Part shown: piece by piece, positions 1-9,730 of the stretch
How positions within the stretch are numbered: the first letter of the stretch is position 1
Layout of the letters: every line of letters starts with the position of its first letter
Assembly: GCA_016288795.1 (NCBI GenBank)
Contig: JAEELI010000004.1
Coordinates: forward strand, 1 to 46,926
DNA: 46,926 bases
Reading direction: 5' to 3'
Source of the DNA: Caryophanales bacterium
GTDB lineage: Bacteria > Bacillota_I > Bacilli_A > RF39 > UBA660
Program-made: the position numbers and the translations under genes
The notes under the pieces: model-generated
What the model saw: only the letters and a program-made list of their open reading frames with translations
What the model was told of the DNA's origin: nothing
Databases searched by the model: none

Positions 1-1
1 A

Positions 2-187
2 ACTACTGATCCTACTAAGACTACTTCTTATAGTTGTCCAAGTGGATACACTAAGAGCGGTTCTGGTTCAAGCACTACTTGTTCAAAAACTGTAACTACT
101 GATCCTACTAAGACTACTTCTTATAGTTGTCCAAGTGGATACACTAAGAGCGGTTCTGGTTCAAGCACTACTTGCTCAAAGAAAACT
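2..187 (+). repeat. Two tandem 93-bp coding repeats
   Basis: Units at 2-94 and 95-187 are identical over about the first 80 bases and each encode 31 residues. The phase (unit starts ACT ACT GAT CCT) is the same as in the second array at 563-841. Confidence 0.9.
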
Positions 188-1405
188 ACTACTGATCCTA
201 CTAAGACAGTAAAATACTCTTGTTCAAAAGGAACATTAAGTGGAACTGAATGTATTATTACAAGTTACACTGATGCTACTCCTAAATATTCTTGTTCAAA
301 AGGATCATTAGTAAATACAAGTTATTGTAGAGTTTATAAAACAAGTGAACATTATGAAACTTATACATCATATAAGGGTGCCACTTATGCTGGATGTTCA
401 TATAGTGGATCTTATACTGATGCATGTTCAACTGGAACAAATTGTACTCAAACATATTATAAATATTACTGTTCTACAACCACTTATACAGATACAAAAG
501 CTAACGTAACATACAAGTGTGTTACTGGAACAGTAAGTGGTAACCAATGTAAAACTACTAAAACAGAAGATGCTACTAAGACTACTACTTATAGTTGTCC
601 TTCTGGATATACTAAGAGTGGTTCTGGTTCAAGCACTACTTGTTCAAAAACAACTACAACTAGTCCAAGCACTTCTACAACATACAGTTGTCCAAGTGGT
701 TATACTAAGAGTGGTTCTGGTTCAAGCACTACTTGTTCAAAAACTGCTACAACTAGTCCAAACACTTCTACAACCTATAGTTGTCCAAGTGGTTATACTA
801 AGAGCGGTTCTGGTTCAAGCACTACTTGTTCAAAAACTGTAACTACTGATCCTACTAAAACTTCTAAAAACAATTACTATTGTGATGAAGGAGAATTAGA
901 TGGAACTAAATGTATTGTTACAACAAATAAGAACGCTACTAAGAATACATCTTATAGTTGTGCATCTGGTTATACATTAAGTGGAACATCATGTAGTAAA
1001 ACATCAAATACTGATGCAACTAGAACAAGCACAAAATATTGTGATACTGGTTGGTCATTAAAAGATGGTAAGTGTTATAAAAACACTAATGTAACTACTG
1101 ATCCTACTAAGAATACTAGTTATTCTTGTCCTTCTGGTTATGCATTAAACGGAACATCTTGTTCATCAAGTGGTTCAAGTGTAATTAATGCTAACAAGAA
1201 CATAACTTATAGTTGTCCTTCTGGATATACTAAAGTTGGTTCTGCTTCAAGTTCAAGCTGTATTAAAAAATCTTCTACATCAGCAAATCCAAGTAAATCA
1301 ACTAGAGAAGTAACAAAATATAGATACAAATGGAGCGAAGAAGAAAGCTTAGAAGGCTGGACAAGAACAGGAAAAACAAGAAAAACTAAAGCTATTGCAA
1401 AATAA
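2..1405 (+). CDS. Secreted Cys-module repeat protein, 3' end only
   Basis: The reading frame is already open at base 2 and ends with TAA at 1403-1405, so the start lies outside the window. The visible 467 residues form about 13 modules of the type YSC-x(2)-G-[YTW]-x-x-x-G-x-x-C, for example CPSGYTKSGSGSSTTC and CASGYTLSGTSC, joined by Thr/Asp/Pro linkers such as TTDPTKT. Each module carries two Cys, which suggests a chain of small disulphide-bonded extracellular units. A Cys/Tyr-rich stretch with a different pattern sits at about 340-540. The C-terminus is a basic tail (YKWSEEESLEGW, then TGKTRKTK) without an LPXTG signal or membrane helix, so the protein may be released or bound non-covalently. 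I recognise no named family. Adhesin or surface-matrix function is inference from the repeats. Confidence 0.8.
   Translation, partial: TTDPTKTTSYSCPSGYTKSGSGSSTTCSKTVTTDPTKTTSYSCPSGYTKSGSGSSTTCSKKTTTDPTKTVKYSCSKGTLSGTECIITSYTDATPKYSCSKGSLVNTSYCRVYKTSEHYETYTSYKGATYAGCSYSGSYTDACSTGTNCTQTYYKYYCSTTTYTDTKANVTYKCVTGTVSGNQCKTTKTEDATKTTTYSCPSGYTKSGSGSSTTCSKTTTTSPSTSTTYSCPSGYTKSGSGSSTTCSKTATTSPNTSTTYSCPSGYTKSGSGSSTTCSKTVTTDPTKTSKNNYYCDEGELDGTKCIVTTNKNATKNTSYSCASGYTLSGTSCSKTSNTDATRTSTKYCDTGWSLKDGKCYKNTNVTTDPTKNTSYSCPSGYALNGTSCSSSGSSVINANKNITYSCPSGYTKVGSASSSSCIKKSSTSANPSKSTREVTKYRYKWSEEESLEGWTRTGKTRKTKAIAK
563..841 (+). repeat. Three tandem 93-bp coding repeats
   Basis: Units start at 563, 656 and 749, exactly 93 bases apart, and a divergent unit follows at 842. 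The core GGTTCTGGTTCAAGCACTAC is shared with the copies at 2-187. Near-identity at the DNA level implies recent duplication or ongoing recombination, so copy number may vary between strains. Confidence 0.9.
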
Positions 1406-1420
1406 GCAATAGCTTTTTTT
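1390..1420 (+). terminator. Rho-independent terminator of the repeat-protein gene
   Basis: A perfect 9-bp stem AGCTATTGC (1390-1398) / GCAATAGCT (1406-1414) with a 7-base loop is followed by T7. The stop codon lies in the loop. Confidence 0.9.
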
Positions 1421-1458
1421 ATTGTTTAAAAAAGTGATATAATATAGTTGGTGGTAGT

Positions 1459-2490
1459 ATGAGAAAAAGAAAAAAGATAATTAAAAGAAGAGCTCTATTA
1501 TTAATAGTTATAGTAGTATTAGCAATATTTACCTTGTTTTGGTTAAATAAGCCAAATAATCTCCAAAATAAGACAATAGAAATACTTAAAAAAAATGATG
1601 CCTATAACAAAGAATATGATAAAGAATATCAAGATATAAAATATTTAGATATAGATGATTTTAGTTCTAAGGTTAATAAATATTTAAGTATTGGTTACAC
1701 TGGTAAAGAAATTAATAATTTATTTAAATTAAGTAAAAAGAATCAAGATAAATTATTAGAATTAGAGAAAAAAGATATAACTAAGTTTGTTAATATTAAA
1801 AACTTTAATATCGATAATTTAGAAAGATATAATGAGTATTTAAAGAATAATAAATATGATTTAATAGATATTGTTACTTACGTAAATATTAATCTTGATA
1901 AAGATTTTTATACTGAAACCAAAGAAGTTCAAGATCCAGATAGTTTATTAGTTCTAGTAAACAAATATAATCACTTACCAAGCAACTATAAACCAAAAGA
2001 CATAGTTTATGTTCCTGGGGCATACGGAAATGAAGTTCCGTTTCGTGCAGTATTAAAAGATGATTTTATTAAACTACAAGAGGCTGCTAAAAGTGATATT
2101 AATATTAATTTAATGCCCACTACTGCCTTTAGAAACGAATCATTTCAAACTACTCTATACAACAACTATGTAAGTAAAGATGGTAAAGAAGCTGCAGATA
2201 CCTACTCTGCTAGACCAGGTTATTCAGAACATCAAACGGGGTTGGCTATAGACTTAAAAAATATGGCTCTATCTAATACTAGACTTACTGATGATAATTT
2301 TGAATGGTTAAATAATAATGCTTATAAATATGGTTTTATTATTAGATTCCCTAAAGACAAAGAATTTGTAACTGGCTATCAATTTGAAAATTGGCATATC
2401 AGATATGTAGGAAAAGATATTGCTAAAGTTATCCATGATAACAATTTAACTTTAGAAGAGTATTTAGATTTATATGTTATTGAATATTAA
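1459..2490 (+). CDS. VanY-type D,D-carboxypeptidase (peptidase M15B), membrane-anchored
   Basis: 343 residues. A basic N-terminus and one membrane helix (about 12-29) anchor an extracellular protein. The region to about 160 resembles the helical spacer found ahead of VanY domains, and the M15B catalytic domain fills about 160-325. Zinc-site residues are visible: the SEHQTGLAID motif (His258, Asp265), Glu310 and His313 in ENWHIRY. The family cleaves the terminal D-Ala from peptidoglycan stem peptides or trims the wall. The ATG at 1459 follows GGTGG at close spacing, and a TATAAT lies at 1438-1443 with no good -35. The gene sits between two terminators and is probably monocistronic. No vanR/S or vanH/A/X genes are nearby, so a resistance role is unlikely; wall maintenance is more probable. 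Confidence 0.88.
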   Translation: MRKRKKIIKRRALLLIVIVVLAIFTLFWLNKPNNLQNKTIEILKKNDAYNKEYDKEYQDIKYLDIDDFSSKVNKYLSIGYTGKEINNLFKLSKKNQDKLLELEKKDITKFVNIKNFNIDNLERYNEYLKNNKYDLIDIVTYVNINLDKDFYTETKEVQDPDSLLVLVNKYNHLPSNYKPKDIVYVPGAYGNEVPFRAVLKDDFIKLQEAAKSDININLMPTTAFRNESFQTTLYNNYVSKDGKEAADTYSARPGYSEHQTGLAIDLKNMALSNTRLTDDNFEWLNNNAYKYGFIIRFPKDKEFVTGYQFENWHIRYVGKDIAKVIHDNNLTLEEYLDLYVIEY

Positions 2491-2493
2491 AAA

Positions 2494-2513
2494 AAGAAGT
2501 ATTACTACTTCTT
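2494..2513. terminator. Bidirectional terminator between convergent genes
   Basis: An 8-bp stem AAGAAGTA/TACTTCTT with a 4-base loop has a T-rich tail on the plus side (TTCTTTTC) and TTTTTAATA on the minus side. It serves both the VanY-type gene and the SPFH gene, whose stop codon falls inside it. Confidence 0.8.
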
Positions 2514-3251
2514 TTCTTTTCCTTTCATGGCTTCAATTATTTCAATTGGTAAACAGAATACTACAGTATTTGATTTATCTGAAGATATATCAGATAAAGT
2601 AGATAAAGTTCTTAAGTGAAGAGCTCCAGGAGTTTTAGCCATTATTTCAGCGGCTTTAGATAAGTTATTAGAAGCTTCAACTTCACCTTTAGCTTTAGTA
2701 ATAACTGCAGTTTTCTCTCTTTCAGCTTCAGCAGCAATTGCTAAAACTCTTTTCATATCTTCTGGTAAAGATACATCTTTTAACTCAACGTTTTCTACCT
2801 TGATTCCCCAAGGATCAGTAGCTTTATCAATAATATTACATATTTCATCACTAATCTTATCTCTTTCGGCTAGTAATTCATCTAATGTAACTGATCCAAC
2901 TACATTACGCATTGTTGTTTGAGCAAGTTGCCCTACTGCATAGTAGAAGTTTTCAACTGCTAGAATAGCCTTAGAAGCATCAAATAACTTGTAATAGATA
3001 ACGGCATTAATTTGAACAGATACGTTATCTTTAGTAATTGCTTCTTGAGATGGAACATCTACTGCTTTTGTTCTGATATCAACCTTTTTATATGATTGGA
3101 AAATAGGAATAACTAATCTCCAACCTGGTTTCATTATCTTGCTAAATTTACCAAAAGTAAACTTAATCCCCCTTTGATATTCATTAATTTGTTTGATTGA
3201 TGCCAAGATGATTATTAAAACAACAACTAAAATAGGAACTAATATTTCCAT
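2505..3251 (-). CDS. SPFH/stomatin-like (slipin) membrane protein
   Basis: 248 residues. An N-terminal hydrophobic helix (about 3-18) precedes an SPFH domain starting at YQRGIKFTFGKF, with typical slipin motifs: AVIYYKLFDASKA, LAQTTMRNVVG and LDELLAERDKI. An Ala/Glu-rich helix (AEAEREKTAVITKAKGE) follows. SPFH proteins oligomerise into ring-like membrane assemblies and organise functional microdomains. The usual partner, a NfeD/ClpP-class protease, is absent here. A strong site (GGAAGGAGAGGA) precedes the ATG. The gene lies 26 bases downstream of pnp on the same strand and probably shares its transcript. The family assignment is firm; its specific function in this organism is not visible. Confidence 0.9.
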   Translation of the reverse strand: MEILVPILVVVLIIILASIKQINEYQRGIKFTFGKFSKIMKPGWRLVIPIFQSYKKVDIRTKAVDVPSQEAITKDNVSVQINAVIYYKLFDASKAILAVENFYYAVGQLAQTTMRNVVGSVTLDELLAERDKISDEICNIIDKATDPWGIKVENVELKDVSLPEDMKRVLAIAAEAEREKTAVITKAKGEVEASNNLSKAAEIMAKTPGALHLRTLSTLSDISSDKSNTVVFCLPIEIIEAMKGKEKK

Positions 3252-3277
3252 AACATCCTCTCCTTCCTATTAATATA

Positions 3278-5452
3278 TTATTCCTCTTTCATTGCTTCTT
3301 TATCTTTTTTAACTTCTTTTTTTGGTAGAGCTTCTTTTCTTGATAAGTTTAATCTACCACGATTATCATAACCTAGAGATTTAACCATTATTTCATCGCC
3401 AACACTAACAACATCAGAAGGTTTATTAACTCTTTCGTGAGCTAATTGAGAAACATGAACTAATCCTTCACATCCAGGCCATAATTCAACAAAGCAACCA
3501 AAGTCTTCAACTTTTACAACTTTACCATTGTATATTTTACCTTCTTCAACTTCTCTAATTGTTTCTTCAATCATTTGTCTTGTTTTAGCAATGATATCTT
3601 TATCATTATGATAAATAATTACTCTTCCATCGTCTTCTAAATCGACTTTAACAGCATTTTTATCATTGACTGTTTTAACATTACTAGCTTCTAAAATAAT
3701 CTTAGTAATTGTTTCTCCACCACGACCAATAACATCTTTAATCTTTTCTGGATCAATATTAAACATTTCAATTTTTGGTGCATATTGACTTAATTCTTTT
3801 CTTGGTTCTTTTATAACAGTTTCAAATAAATCTAATATTTGCATTCTTGCTTTCTTAGCTTGAGCTAAAGCTTCTTTTAAAATATCTCTATTTACACCAT
3901 CAATCTTAATATCCATTTGTAAAGCACAAATACCATTTCTTGTTCCAGCCACTTTAAAGTCCATATCTCCTAAATGGTCTTCCATACCTTGAATATCAGT
4001 AAGAATGGTATATTTATCGTTATTAGTTATAAGACCCATAGCAATACCTGCGACTGGAGCTTTAATTGGAACTCCTGCTGCCATTAATGATAAACAGCCA
4101 GCGCAAATACTTGCTTGTGAAGATGAACCATTACTTTCTAAGATTTCTGATACTACTCTTATTGTATATGGGAATTCCTCTTCAGAAGGAATAACTTGAA
4201 GAAGTGCTCTTTCTCCTAAGGCACCATGACCAATTTCTCTTCTTCCTGGAGAACCATATCGACCAGTTTCACCAACACTAAATTGTGGGAAATTGTAGTG
4301 TAACATAAATCTTTTTTCTTCTTCGATAGATAAGCCATCTAACATTTGTGATTCACCTAAAGCTCCAAGAGTAGTTATTGATAAACTTTGAGTTTGTCCC
4401 CTTGTAAACAATGCTGATCCATGAGTTCTAGGTAATATATCTATTGATGCACTTAACGGTCTTATTTCATCAAATTCACGTCCATCTATTCTAATATGTT
4501 CATCTACCACTATCTTTCTAAATGTATCATATTGAACACTTTCAAATATTAAACATACTTTAGTAATTAATTCTTGGAAATCTGCAGATTTCATTTGTTC
4601 TTCGTTTTCTAAAGTATATTTTTCTACTAATTCTTCTTTAATTGCATCTATTGTTGAATACATTTCTGCTTTATCTTTAATTCTTAAAGCTTTATCTAAT
4701 CTATCACCAATAAACTCTTTAACTTCATTTTTAAGAGAATCAGTTATTTCTAAGTGAGGATATTCCATCTTTTCTTCACCAATTTCTTTGATTATATCTA
4801 ATTCAAATTGGCATAATTTTTTGATAGCTTCATGACCAAATAATAAGGCCTCTAACATATCTTCTTCGCTAACTTCTTTACTACCAGCTTCAACCATGTT
4901 AATAGCGTCCATAGTTCCTGCAACAGTTAAATCTATATCTGATTCTTCTAACTCCTCAACAGTAGGATCTATTACAAATTCACCATTAACTCTTCCCACT
5001 TTAACTGCTGCTACTGGTCCATTAAATGGAATCTTACTTATACAAGTTGCTAAACTTGAGCCAAACAATGCAGTTAACTCTGGAGAATTATCTTGATCAA
5101 CACTTAAAACTGTGTTAACAATTTGCACTTCATTACGAAAATCTTCTGGGAATAATGGACGCATAGGTCTATCTATCATTCTTGCAGCAAGAGTTGCGTT
5201 ATCAGTTGGTCTTCCTTCTCTTTTTATAAATCCCCCTGGTATCTTTCCTACAGAATATAATTTTTCATTATATAAGACCATTAATGGAAAGAAATCAGAT
5301 AATAAATTAGCTGTTTTAGCTACAACAGCAGTAGATAAAACAACTGTATCACCAAATCTAACTAAAGTAGCTCCATGAGCTTGTTTAGCTAATTCTCCAT
5401 GTTCTACTACTAATTTTCTTCCATAAAAGTCTAATTCAAATACTTTCTTCAT
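3278..5452 (-). CDS. pnp: Polyribonucleotide nucleotidyltransferase (PNPase)
   Basis: 724 residues, normal for the family. The order is RNase PH-like domain 1 (about 5-215), an all-helical linker, catalytic RNase PH-like domain 2 (about 310-540, with the GQTQSL and [16 protein letters not shown] motifs), a KH domain containing [11 protein letters not shown], and an S1 domain (about 622-690, [20 protein letters not shown]). A charged Lys/Glu tail ends the protein. PNPase degrades RNA 3'-5' using phosphate, as a trimer and often with RNase E/Y-type partners. The gene lies downstream of rpsO, the classical arrangement. The ATG is preceded by GAAGGAAGAGG. Confidence 0.98.
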   Translation of the reverse strand: MKKVFELDFYGRKLVVEHGELAKQAHGATLVRFGDTVVLSTAVVAKTANLLSDFFPLMVLYNEKLYSVGKIPGGFIKREGRPTDNATLAARMIDRPMRPLFPEDFRNEVQIVNTVLSVDQDNSPELTALFGSSLATCISKIPFNGPVAAVKVGRVNGEFVIDPTVEELEESDIDLTVAGTMDAINMVEAGSKEVSEEDMLEALLFGHEAIKKLCQFELDIIKEIGEEKMEYPHLEITDSLKNEVKEFIGDRLDKALRIKDKAEMYSTIDAIKEELVEKYTLENEEQMKSADFQELITKVCLIFESVQYDTFRKIVVDEHIRIDGREFDEIRPLSASIDILPRTHGSALFTRGQTQSLSITTLGALGESQMLDGLSIEEEKRFMLHYNFPQFSVGETGRYGSPGRREIGHGALGERALLQVIPSEEEFPYTIRVVSEILESNGSSSQASICAGCLSLMAAGVPIKAPVAGIAMGLITNNDKYTILTDIQGMEDHLGDMDFKVAGTRNGICALQMDIKIDGVNRDILKEALAQAKKARMQILDLFETVIKEPRKELSQYAPKIEMFNIDPEKIKDVIGRGGETITKIILEASNVKTVNDKNAVKVDLEDDGRVIIYHNDKDIIAKTRQMIEETIREVEEGKIYNGKVVKVEDFGCFVELWPGCEGLVHVSQLAHERVNKPSDVVSVGDEIMVKSLGYDNRGRLNLSRKEALPKKEVKKDKEAMKEE

Positions 5453-5477
5453 CTCTACCTCTTCCTTCTCTAAATTA

Positions 5478-5515
5478 AAAGGCGCAAAAACCTTTTATAT
5501 TTATTTCGCGCCTTT
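5478..5515 (-). terminator. rpsO-pnp intercistronic hairpin
   Basis: On the minus strand AAAGGCGC (5515-5508) pairs with GCGCCTTT (5485-5478) around a 22-base loop, followed by a T-rich TTTTAATTT. It overlaps the rpsO stop codon. In other bacteria the rpsO-pnp junction carries a leaky terminator or an RNase III processing site; either role fits, and some read-through is expected because pnp has no obvious separate promoter. Confidence 0.65.
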
Positions 5516-5783
5516 ATTTTCTTAAATTTAATTTCTTAATTACTTCTCTATAACTAACAACGTCATTTTCTTTTAAATAGTTAAGTAATTTTTTTCTACG
5601 ACCAACTTTCATAAGTAACCCTCTTTTTGAGTGAAAATCATGAATATGTTCTTTCATATGGTCTGTTAAATCATTAATTTCTTTTGTAAGAATTGCTATT
5701 TGAACTTCAGCTGATCCGCAATCTTTTTCATTCTTACCAAAAGTCTTAATAATCTTTGCTTTTTCTTCTTTACTTAAAGCCAT
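5514..5783 (-). CDS. rpsO: Small ribosomal subunit protein uS15
   Basis: 89 residues, full length. It shows the uS15 core: NEKDCGSAEVQIAILTKEI, the HDFHSKRGLL loop and VGRRKKLLNYL. It binds the 16S rRNA central-domain three-way junction and starts platform assembly. It begins a transcript distinct from the nusA-infB block because a sigma-A-type promoter lies in the 113-base gap to truB, and it is followed by a hairpin and pnp. The leader has a strong hairpin that could serve autoregulation. Confidence 0.98.
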   Translation of the reverse strand: MALSKEEKAKIIKTFGKNEKDCGSAEVQIAILTKEINDLTDHMKEHIHDFHSKRGLLMKVGRRKKLLNYLKENDVVSYREVIKKLNLRK

Positions 5784-5817
5784 AATTCTTTCCTTTCTAT
5801 CAATCGGTTTAAACTGG

Positions 5818-5843
5818 GATTAAAATCGGAAAACTTTTTAATC
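5818..5843 (-). promoter_or_regulatory. rpsO leader hairpin, candidate S15 autoregulatory element
   Basis: In the untranslated leader GATTAAAA (5843-5836) pairs perfectly with TTTTAATC (5825-5818) around a 10-base loop, about 35 bases ahead of the rpsO start. uS15 commonly represses its own mRNA through leader structures that differ between phyla. The hairpin is seen; the regulation is inferred, and no match to a known S15 leader class could be made by eye. Confidence 0.4.
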
Positions 5844-5855
5844 TAAGTCAAAACT

Positions 5856-5884
5856 TCTATATAATTATATTATAAAACAGTCAA
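5856..5884 (-). promoter_or_regulatory. Sigma-A-type promoter of rpsO-pnp
   Basis: Minus strand TTGACT (5884-5879), 17-base spacer, TATAGA (5861-5856). It lies between the truB stop and the rpsO leader. Confidence 0.55.
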
Positions 5885-5896
5885 AAAGTAAATATA

Positions 5897-6736
5897 TTAT
5901 AGTAATATTTTTAGAACTCCCTCACCATTTTCAAAGTAATATAAAGCTATATCTTGTTCTTTCTTTTGAAATAATACATAACCATTATATTTAGCTATAA
6001 TTTTATTACCATTTACTACTTTTTTATATAGATTATCATCTAATTCTATTTTAGTTATTTTTAAAACATCTTCTAGTGTAAGTGATTTAAAATTATTATT
6101 ACTTATATCTTCTAAAGTCCAAGAATTATCTATACTAAATGTTCCTTGCTTTGTCCTAATTAAATCACTCATACACCCTAGGACTTTTAATTCTTTACAT
6201 ATATCTCTAATTAAACTTCTAATATAAGTTCCTTTAGAAACTAAACATTTTATTTTAATAAAGTCTATGCCATAATCTAATAACTCTATATCTTTAATAG
6301 AAACCTTTATTCTTGGTAATTCTACATCTATATTTTCTCTAGCATATTCATATAATCTTTTACCATTAATTGATTTAGCGGAATACTTAGGCACTTCTTG
6401 TTCATATTCTTTTTTAAAACTATTTAATACTTTAATTATTTCTTCCTTTTGTAATAAACGAGGCTTTTCCTCTTTTAAAATATTACCATTTATATCCAAA
6501 GTATCTGTTTCTATCCCCAGTTTAATAGTAGCTATATATTCTTTATCTAAAGAAGTAATCAAATCTACTAACTTAGTCCATTTATTAGTAACACAAACAA
6601 GAACACCAGATGCAAGGGGATCTAGTGTTCCTGTATGACCTATTTTTTTGATATTTAATATCTTAGATAGTTTATTAACAACATCTCTACTTGTTAATCC
6701 TTTTTCTTTATTAATAACTAAAATTAAATTATCCAT
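5897..6736 (-). CDS. truB: tRNA pseudouridine(55) synthase TruB
   Basis: 279 residues, slightly short for the family. The catalytic motif GHTGTLDPLASGVL is present with the nucleophile Asp39, followed by KEYIATIKLG and the KGTYIRSLIRDI motif. It converts U55 in the T-loop of tRNAs to pseudouridine. A variable C-terminal region (about 215-279) takes the place of the PUA domain. The start follows GAGAGATAG. It is the last gene of the rimP-nusA-infB block. The usual next gene of Bacilli, ribF, is missing and rpsO follows directly. Confidence 0.95.
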   Translation of the reverse strand: MDNLILVINKEKGLTSRDVVNKLSKILNIKKIGHTGTLDPLASGVLVCVTNKWTKLVDLITSLDKEYIATIKLGIETDTLDINGNILKEEKPRLLQKEEIIKVLNSFKKEYEQEVPKYSAKSINGKRLYEYARENIDVELPRIKVSIKDIELLDYGIDFIKIKCLVSKGTYIRSLIRDICKELKVLGCMSDLIRTKQGTFSIDNSWTLEDISNNNFKSLTLEDVLKITKIELDDNLYKKVVNGNKIIAKYNGYVLFQKKEQDIALYYFENGEGVLKILL

Positions 6737-6740
6737 AATT

Positions 6741-7265
6741 CTATCTCTCTAACTCTTTACTAACTATATATTCTTTATTATTAATTAATGAAGAATCTTC
6801 TTTATATCCTAATTCTTGACTTCTAATTAATAATGGGCCTTCAATACGTGGTATTTTTAGATATACTTTGTTATATTTTTTATTGATTAAGTATTTCTCT
6901 ATAAATGTTATTATTTCTTTATAAATAGTTCTTAATTCTTTAATACTAATATCTATATTAACTATGTCAAGAATAAAACTATTTTTAATTCTTGAAAATG
7001 CAACTAATGAACTATTATTATATATACATAAATATAAAACACTATCATCATTAACAATATTTAAAGCTTCATTATAATTAGTTCCAAGGTCTTTTAGTAA
7101 TTCCTTTTTATTCTTATAATCATTTGATTTAGAATTAGTTACTTTTAAGAAAGCATCAAAATAATCTGGACCATATATATACTCATGATACTTGCGATAT
7201 GCCTCGCTTATTTTATCCTTTTCTTTAGTTTCTAATTTAGTTTTTATATCATAACTTAATACCAA
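6741..7265 (-). CDS. Possible GNAT-fold protein in the infB-rbfA-truB operon
   Basis: 174 residues of uncertain family. Secondary-structure rhythm and the C-terminal pattern (IPRIEGPLL, then SQELGYKEDSSLI) resemble the end of GNAT acetyltransferases, but a clear acetyl-CoA pyrophosphate loop is not visible. The only plausible start is TTG at 7265, six bases after AGGTG. It sits tightly between rbfA (8 bases upstream) and truB (4 bases downstream), a slot that holds no such gene in Bacillus. The context suggests a link to ribosome maturation or translation, but this is inference. Confidence 0.6.
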   Translation of the reverse strand: MVLSYDIKTKLETKEKDKISEAYRKYHEYIYGPDYFDAFLKVTNSKSNDYKNKKELLKDLGTNYNEALNIVNDDSVLYLCIYNNSSLVAFSRIKNSFILDIVNIDISIKELRTIYKEIITFIEKYLINKKYNKVYLKIPRIEGPLLIRSQELGYKEDSSLINNKEYIVSKELER

Positions 7266-7273
7266 AATAACAC

Positions 7274-7615
7274 CTAATTATTATGAATATCTTCAATAAT
7301 CTTTTCTATTCTACTTGCATATTCTATTGTTTCATCATAAATAAAATCTAATTCAGGAATATTTCTAACTTCTAAAACCTTAGCTAATTTTCCTCTTAAA
7401 TAAGGAGCAGCTTCCTTCATTTCTTTTTCTATTTCTTTATGATCCATATCACTTAAACTAGTAAAATATACCTTAGCTATACTTAAATCTTTACTAACTT
7501 TAGCATCAGTTAAAGTAATTGTTTTAAGAAGTTCATCTCTAGTTTCAGTAAGTAATATATTACTTAGATATTTTATTAAATCTGATGCTATTCTTTCAAT
7601 TTTATGACTAGCCAT
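7274..7615 (-). CDS. rbfA: Ribosome-binding factor A
   Basis: 113 residues. A KH-like fold protein with the family's conserved segments: RIASDLIKYLSNIL, VSKDLSIAKVYFTSL, and VLEVRNIPELDFIYDETIEYASRI. It binds the 30S subunit during late maturation of the 16S 5' region. It overlaps the 3' end of infB by 8 bases with its own GAGG site, so translation is coupled. The RbfA/IF2 pairing is the standard order. Confidence 0.95.
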   Translation of the reverse strand: MASHKIERIASDLIKYLSNILLTETRDELLKTITLTDAKVSKDLSIAKVYFTSLSDMDHKEIEKEMKEAAPYLRGKLAKVLEVRNIPELDFIYDETIEYASRIEKIIEDIHNN

Positions 7616-9713
7616 TTTTTACCTCAACTACTTCATATGCCTCTAAAATATCTCCAACTTTAATATCATTAAATCCTTCAAGAGTAATTCCACATTCAAA
7701 GCCTTTTTTAACTTCTTTTACTGTATCTTTTTCTCTTTGTAATGAAGATATTTTATCATCAGCTATAACAATTCCGTCTCTAATTACACGAGCATTGACA
7801 TTATTTTTAATAACACCATCTACTACATAACATCCTGCTATATTACCTACTTTAGAATATTTAAATATCTTTCTTATTTCAGCATTACCAAGTATTTTTT
7901 CTTCATACTCTGGATCCAACATACCAGTGATTGCTTGTTCCATTTCTTCAACTAATTTATAAATAATTGTATATAGTCGAATATCAACATTATATTCTTT
8001 AGCAATCTCTTTAGTAATATTTGATGGAACTACGTTAAATCCTAAGATAATTGCATTAGATGCATTAGCTAAAACTACATCAGATTCTGTTATTGTCCCA
8101 ATTCCACTTCTAATAACTTTAACTACTACATCCCCTATATTAATTTTTTGTAAAGCATTTTTAACTGCTTCTTCAGAACCTCTAACATCAGCCTTAAGTA
8201 TAACATTAACTTCTTTTTGACCTCCATCGATTCTTTTAAATAAATCATCTAATGATACTACATCACTCTTATATTTAGAAGAGGCAATATTCTTTCTCTT
8301 TTCAGCAATTTCTTTTGCCTTAGCTTCAGTCTCAAATGCCATAAACTTATCTCCTGCCTCAGGGCTAGAAGATATACCTGTTATTTCAACTGGTGTTGAT
8401 GGTCCAGCTTCAACAATAGGCATTCCTAAATCATTACGCATAGTTCTAACTTTTCCAAAGTATTCACCAACTACAACAGGATCACCAATTCTTAAAGTTC
8501 CATTTTGAATAATGAATGATGCAACACCGCCAATATTCTTATCCATTTTAGATTCTATTACAGTTCCTGTAGCATATCTATTTGGATTTGATTTGTAATC
8601 ATTCATCTCTGCTATAGTTTCTATAGTCTCTAATAATAAATCTATACCTTCTCCAGTTTTAGCAGATATGTTTATAAATGGTATATCTCCACCCCAACTT
8701 TCTGGTGTAAGACCATTTTCAACCATTTCTGTTAATATTCTTTCTGGATTAGCATCAGGTTTATCAATCTTATTTACAGCCACAATTATTGGAACATTAG
8801 CCACTTTGGCATGGTCTATCGCTTCCTTAGTTTGAGGCATTACACCATCATCAGCAGCTACAATTATTATAACTATATCTGTAATACTAGCTCCTCTAGC
8901 ACGCATTTCAGTAAATGCAGCATGCCCAGGAGTATCAATAAAGGTTATTTTTGAACCGTTATGTTCTATTTGATATGCACCTATATGTTGAGTAATACCA
9001 CCAAATTCATTATCTACAACATGAGAATTCCTAATATAATCTAAAAGAGTTGTTTTACCATGATCAACATGACCCATTATTGTAACTATAGGTGGTCTTT
9101 TTATTAAATCACTTTCATTATCAATAATTTCATACTCTTCAAAATTAGCTAAATCTTGAGTTTCTTCTCTTTTTAATGTTTTATTGTAGTCTAAAGCTAA
9201 TATTTCTGCGTTTTCAAAATTAATCTTATCATTTAAACTTAACATTAATCCAAGACCCATTAATTTCTTAATAATATCTGTTCCATTAACATTTAAACTA
9301 TTAGCTAATTCATTAACAGTCATTCCATCTTTATATAATACTATATCTTCAGATACTTTATTACTCATTAATTTTTCTTTATGTTTATACATTTCTTTCT
9401 TAAGAATATTAAAGTCATCTTTATTCTCTTTAATAGTATCTTTCTTTTTTAATTTTTGCTTTTTAGATGTATTACTTTCAGAAATATTATTGCTTTCCAT
9501 TATATCCATAGCAATATTTTCTACCAACTCATCTTCATCATAAGATATTTCATCATCAGTACTAATTAAGTTTAAGGTATTATCTAAAAGAATAATATCG
9601 TCATCTGTTAAAAAATCTTCACTACTTGTTGCCTTAATACCTAATTCCTTACATTTTTTTAAAACTTCGGCAACTGATAAATTAATATCTTTAGCATAAT
9701 CTTTAACACTCAT
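7608..9713 (-). CDS. infB: Translation initiation factor IF-2
   Basis: 701 residues. Two IF2_N-type modules (about 1-45 and 130-175, the latter with [18 protein letters not shown]) are joined by a charged linker. The GTPase domain carries G1 GHVDHGKTT (214-222), G3 [15 protein letters not shown], and G4 NKID. Domains II-IV follow, ending in [11 protein letters not shown]-2 delivers initiator fMet-tRNA and promotes subunit joining. The ATG follows AAAGGAGAA. YlxQ, the L7Ae-like gene usually present between rnpM and infB in Bacillus, is absent here. Confidence 0.98.
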   Translation of the reverse strand: MSVKDYAKDINLSVAEVLKKCKELGIKATSSEDFLTDDDIILLDNTLNLISTDDEISYDEDELVENIAMDIMESNNISESNTSKKQKLKKKDTIKENKDDFNILKKEMYKHKEKLMSNKVSEDIVLYKDGMTVNELANSLNVNGTDIIKKLMGLGLMLSLNDKINFENAEILALDYNKTLKREETQDLANFEEYEIIDNESDLIKRPPIVTIMGHVDHGKTTLLDYIRNSHVVDNEFGGITQHIGAYQIEHNGSKITFIDTPGHAAFTEMRARGASITDIVIIIVAADDGVMPQTKEAIDHAKVANVPIIVAVNKIDKPDANPERILTEMVENGLTPESWGGDIPFINISAKTGEGIDLLLETIETIAEMNDYKSNPNRYATGTVIESKMDKNIGGVASFIIQNGTLRIGDPVVVGEYFGKVRTMRNDLGMPIVEAGPSTPVEITGISSSPEAGDKFMAFETEAKAKEIAEKRKNIASSKYKSDVVSLDDLFKRIDGGQKEVNVILKADVRGSEEAVKNALQKINIGDVVVKVIRSGIGTITESDVVLANASNAIILGFNVVPSNITKEIAKEYNVDIRLYTIIYKLVEEMEQAITGMLDPEYEEKILGNAEIRKIFKYSKVGNIAGCYVVDGVIKNNVNARVIRDGIVIADDKISSLQREKDTVKEVKKGFECGITLEGFNDIKVGDILEAYEVVEVKNG

Positions 9714-9730
9714 ATTTCTATTCTCCTTTC

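Noticed and set aside
2-841. Possible CRISPR-like array from regular repeats
   Set aside because: The period is 93 bases with no unique spacers, and the repeats are in frame and coding.
537-842. Open frame of 101 codons with Leu/Val repeats overlapping the Cys-module gene
   Set aside because: It is an out-of-frame shadow of the 93-bp repeats; the main frame is open across the whole region.
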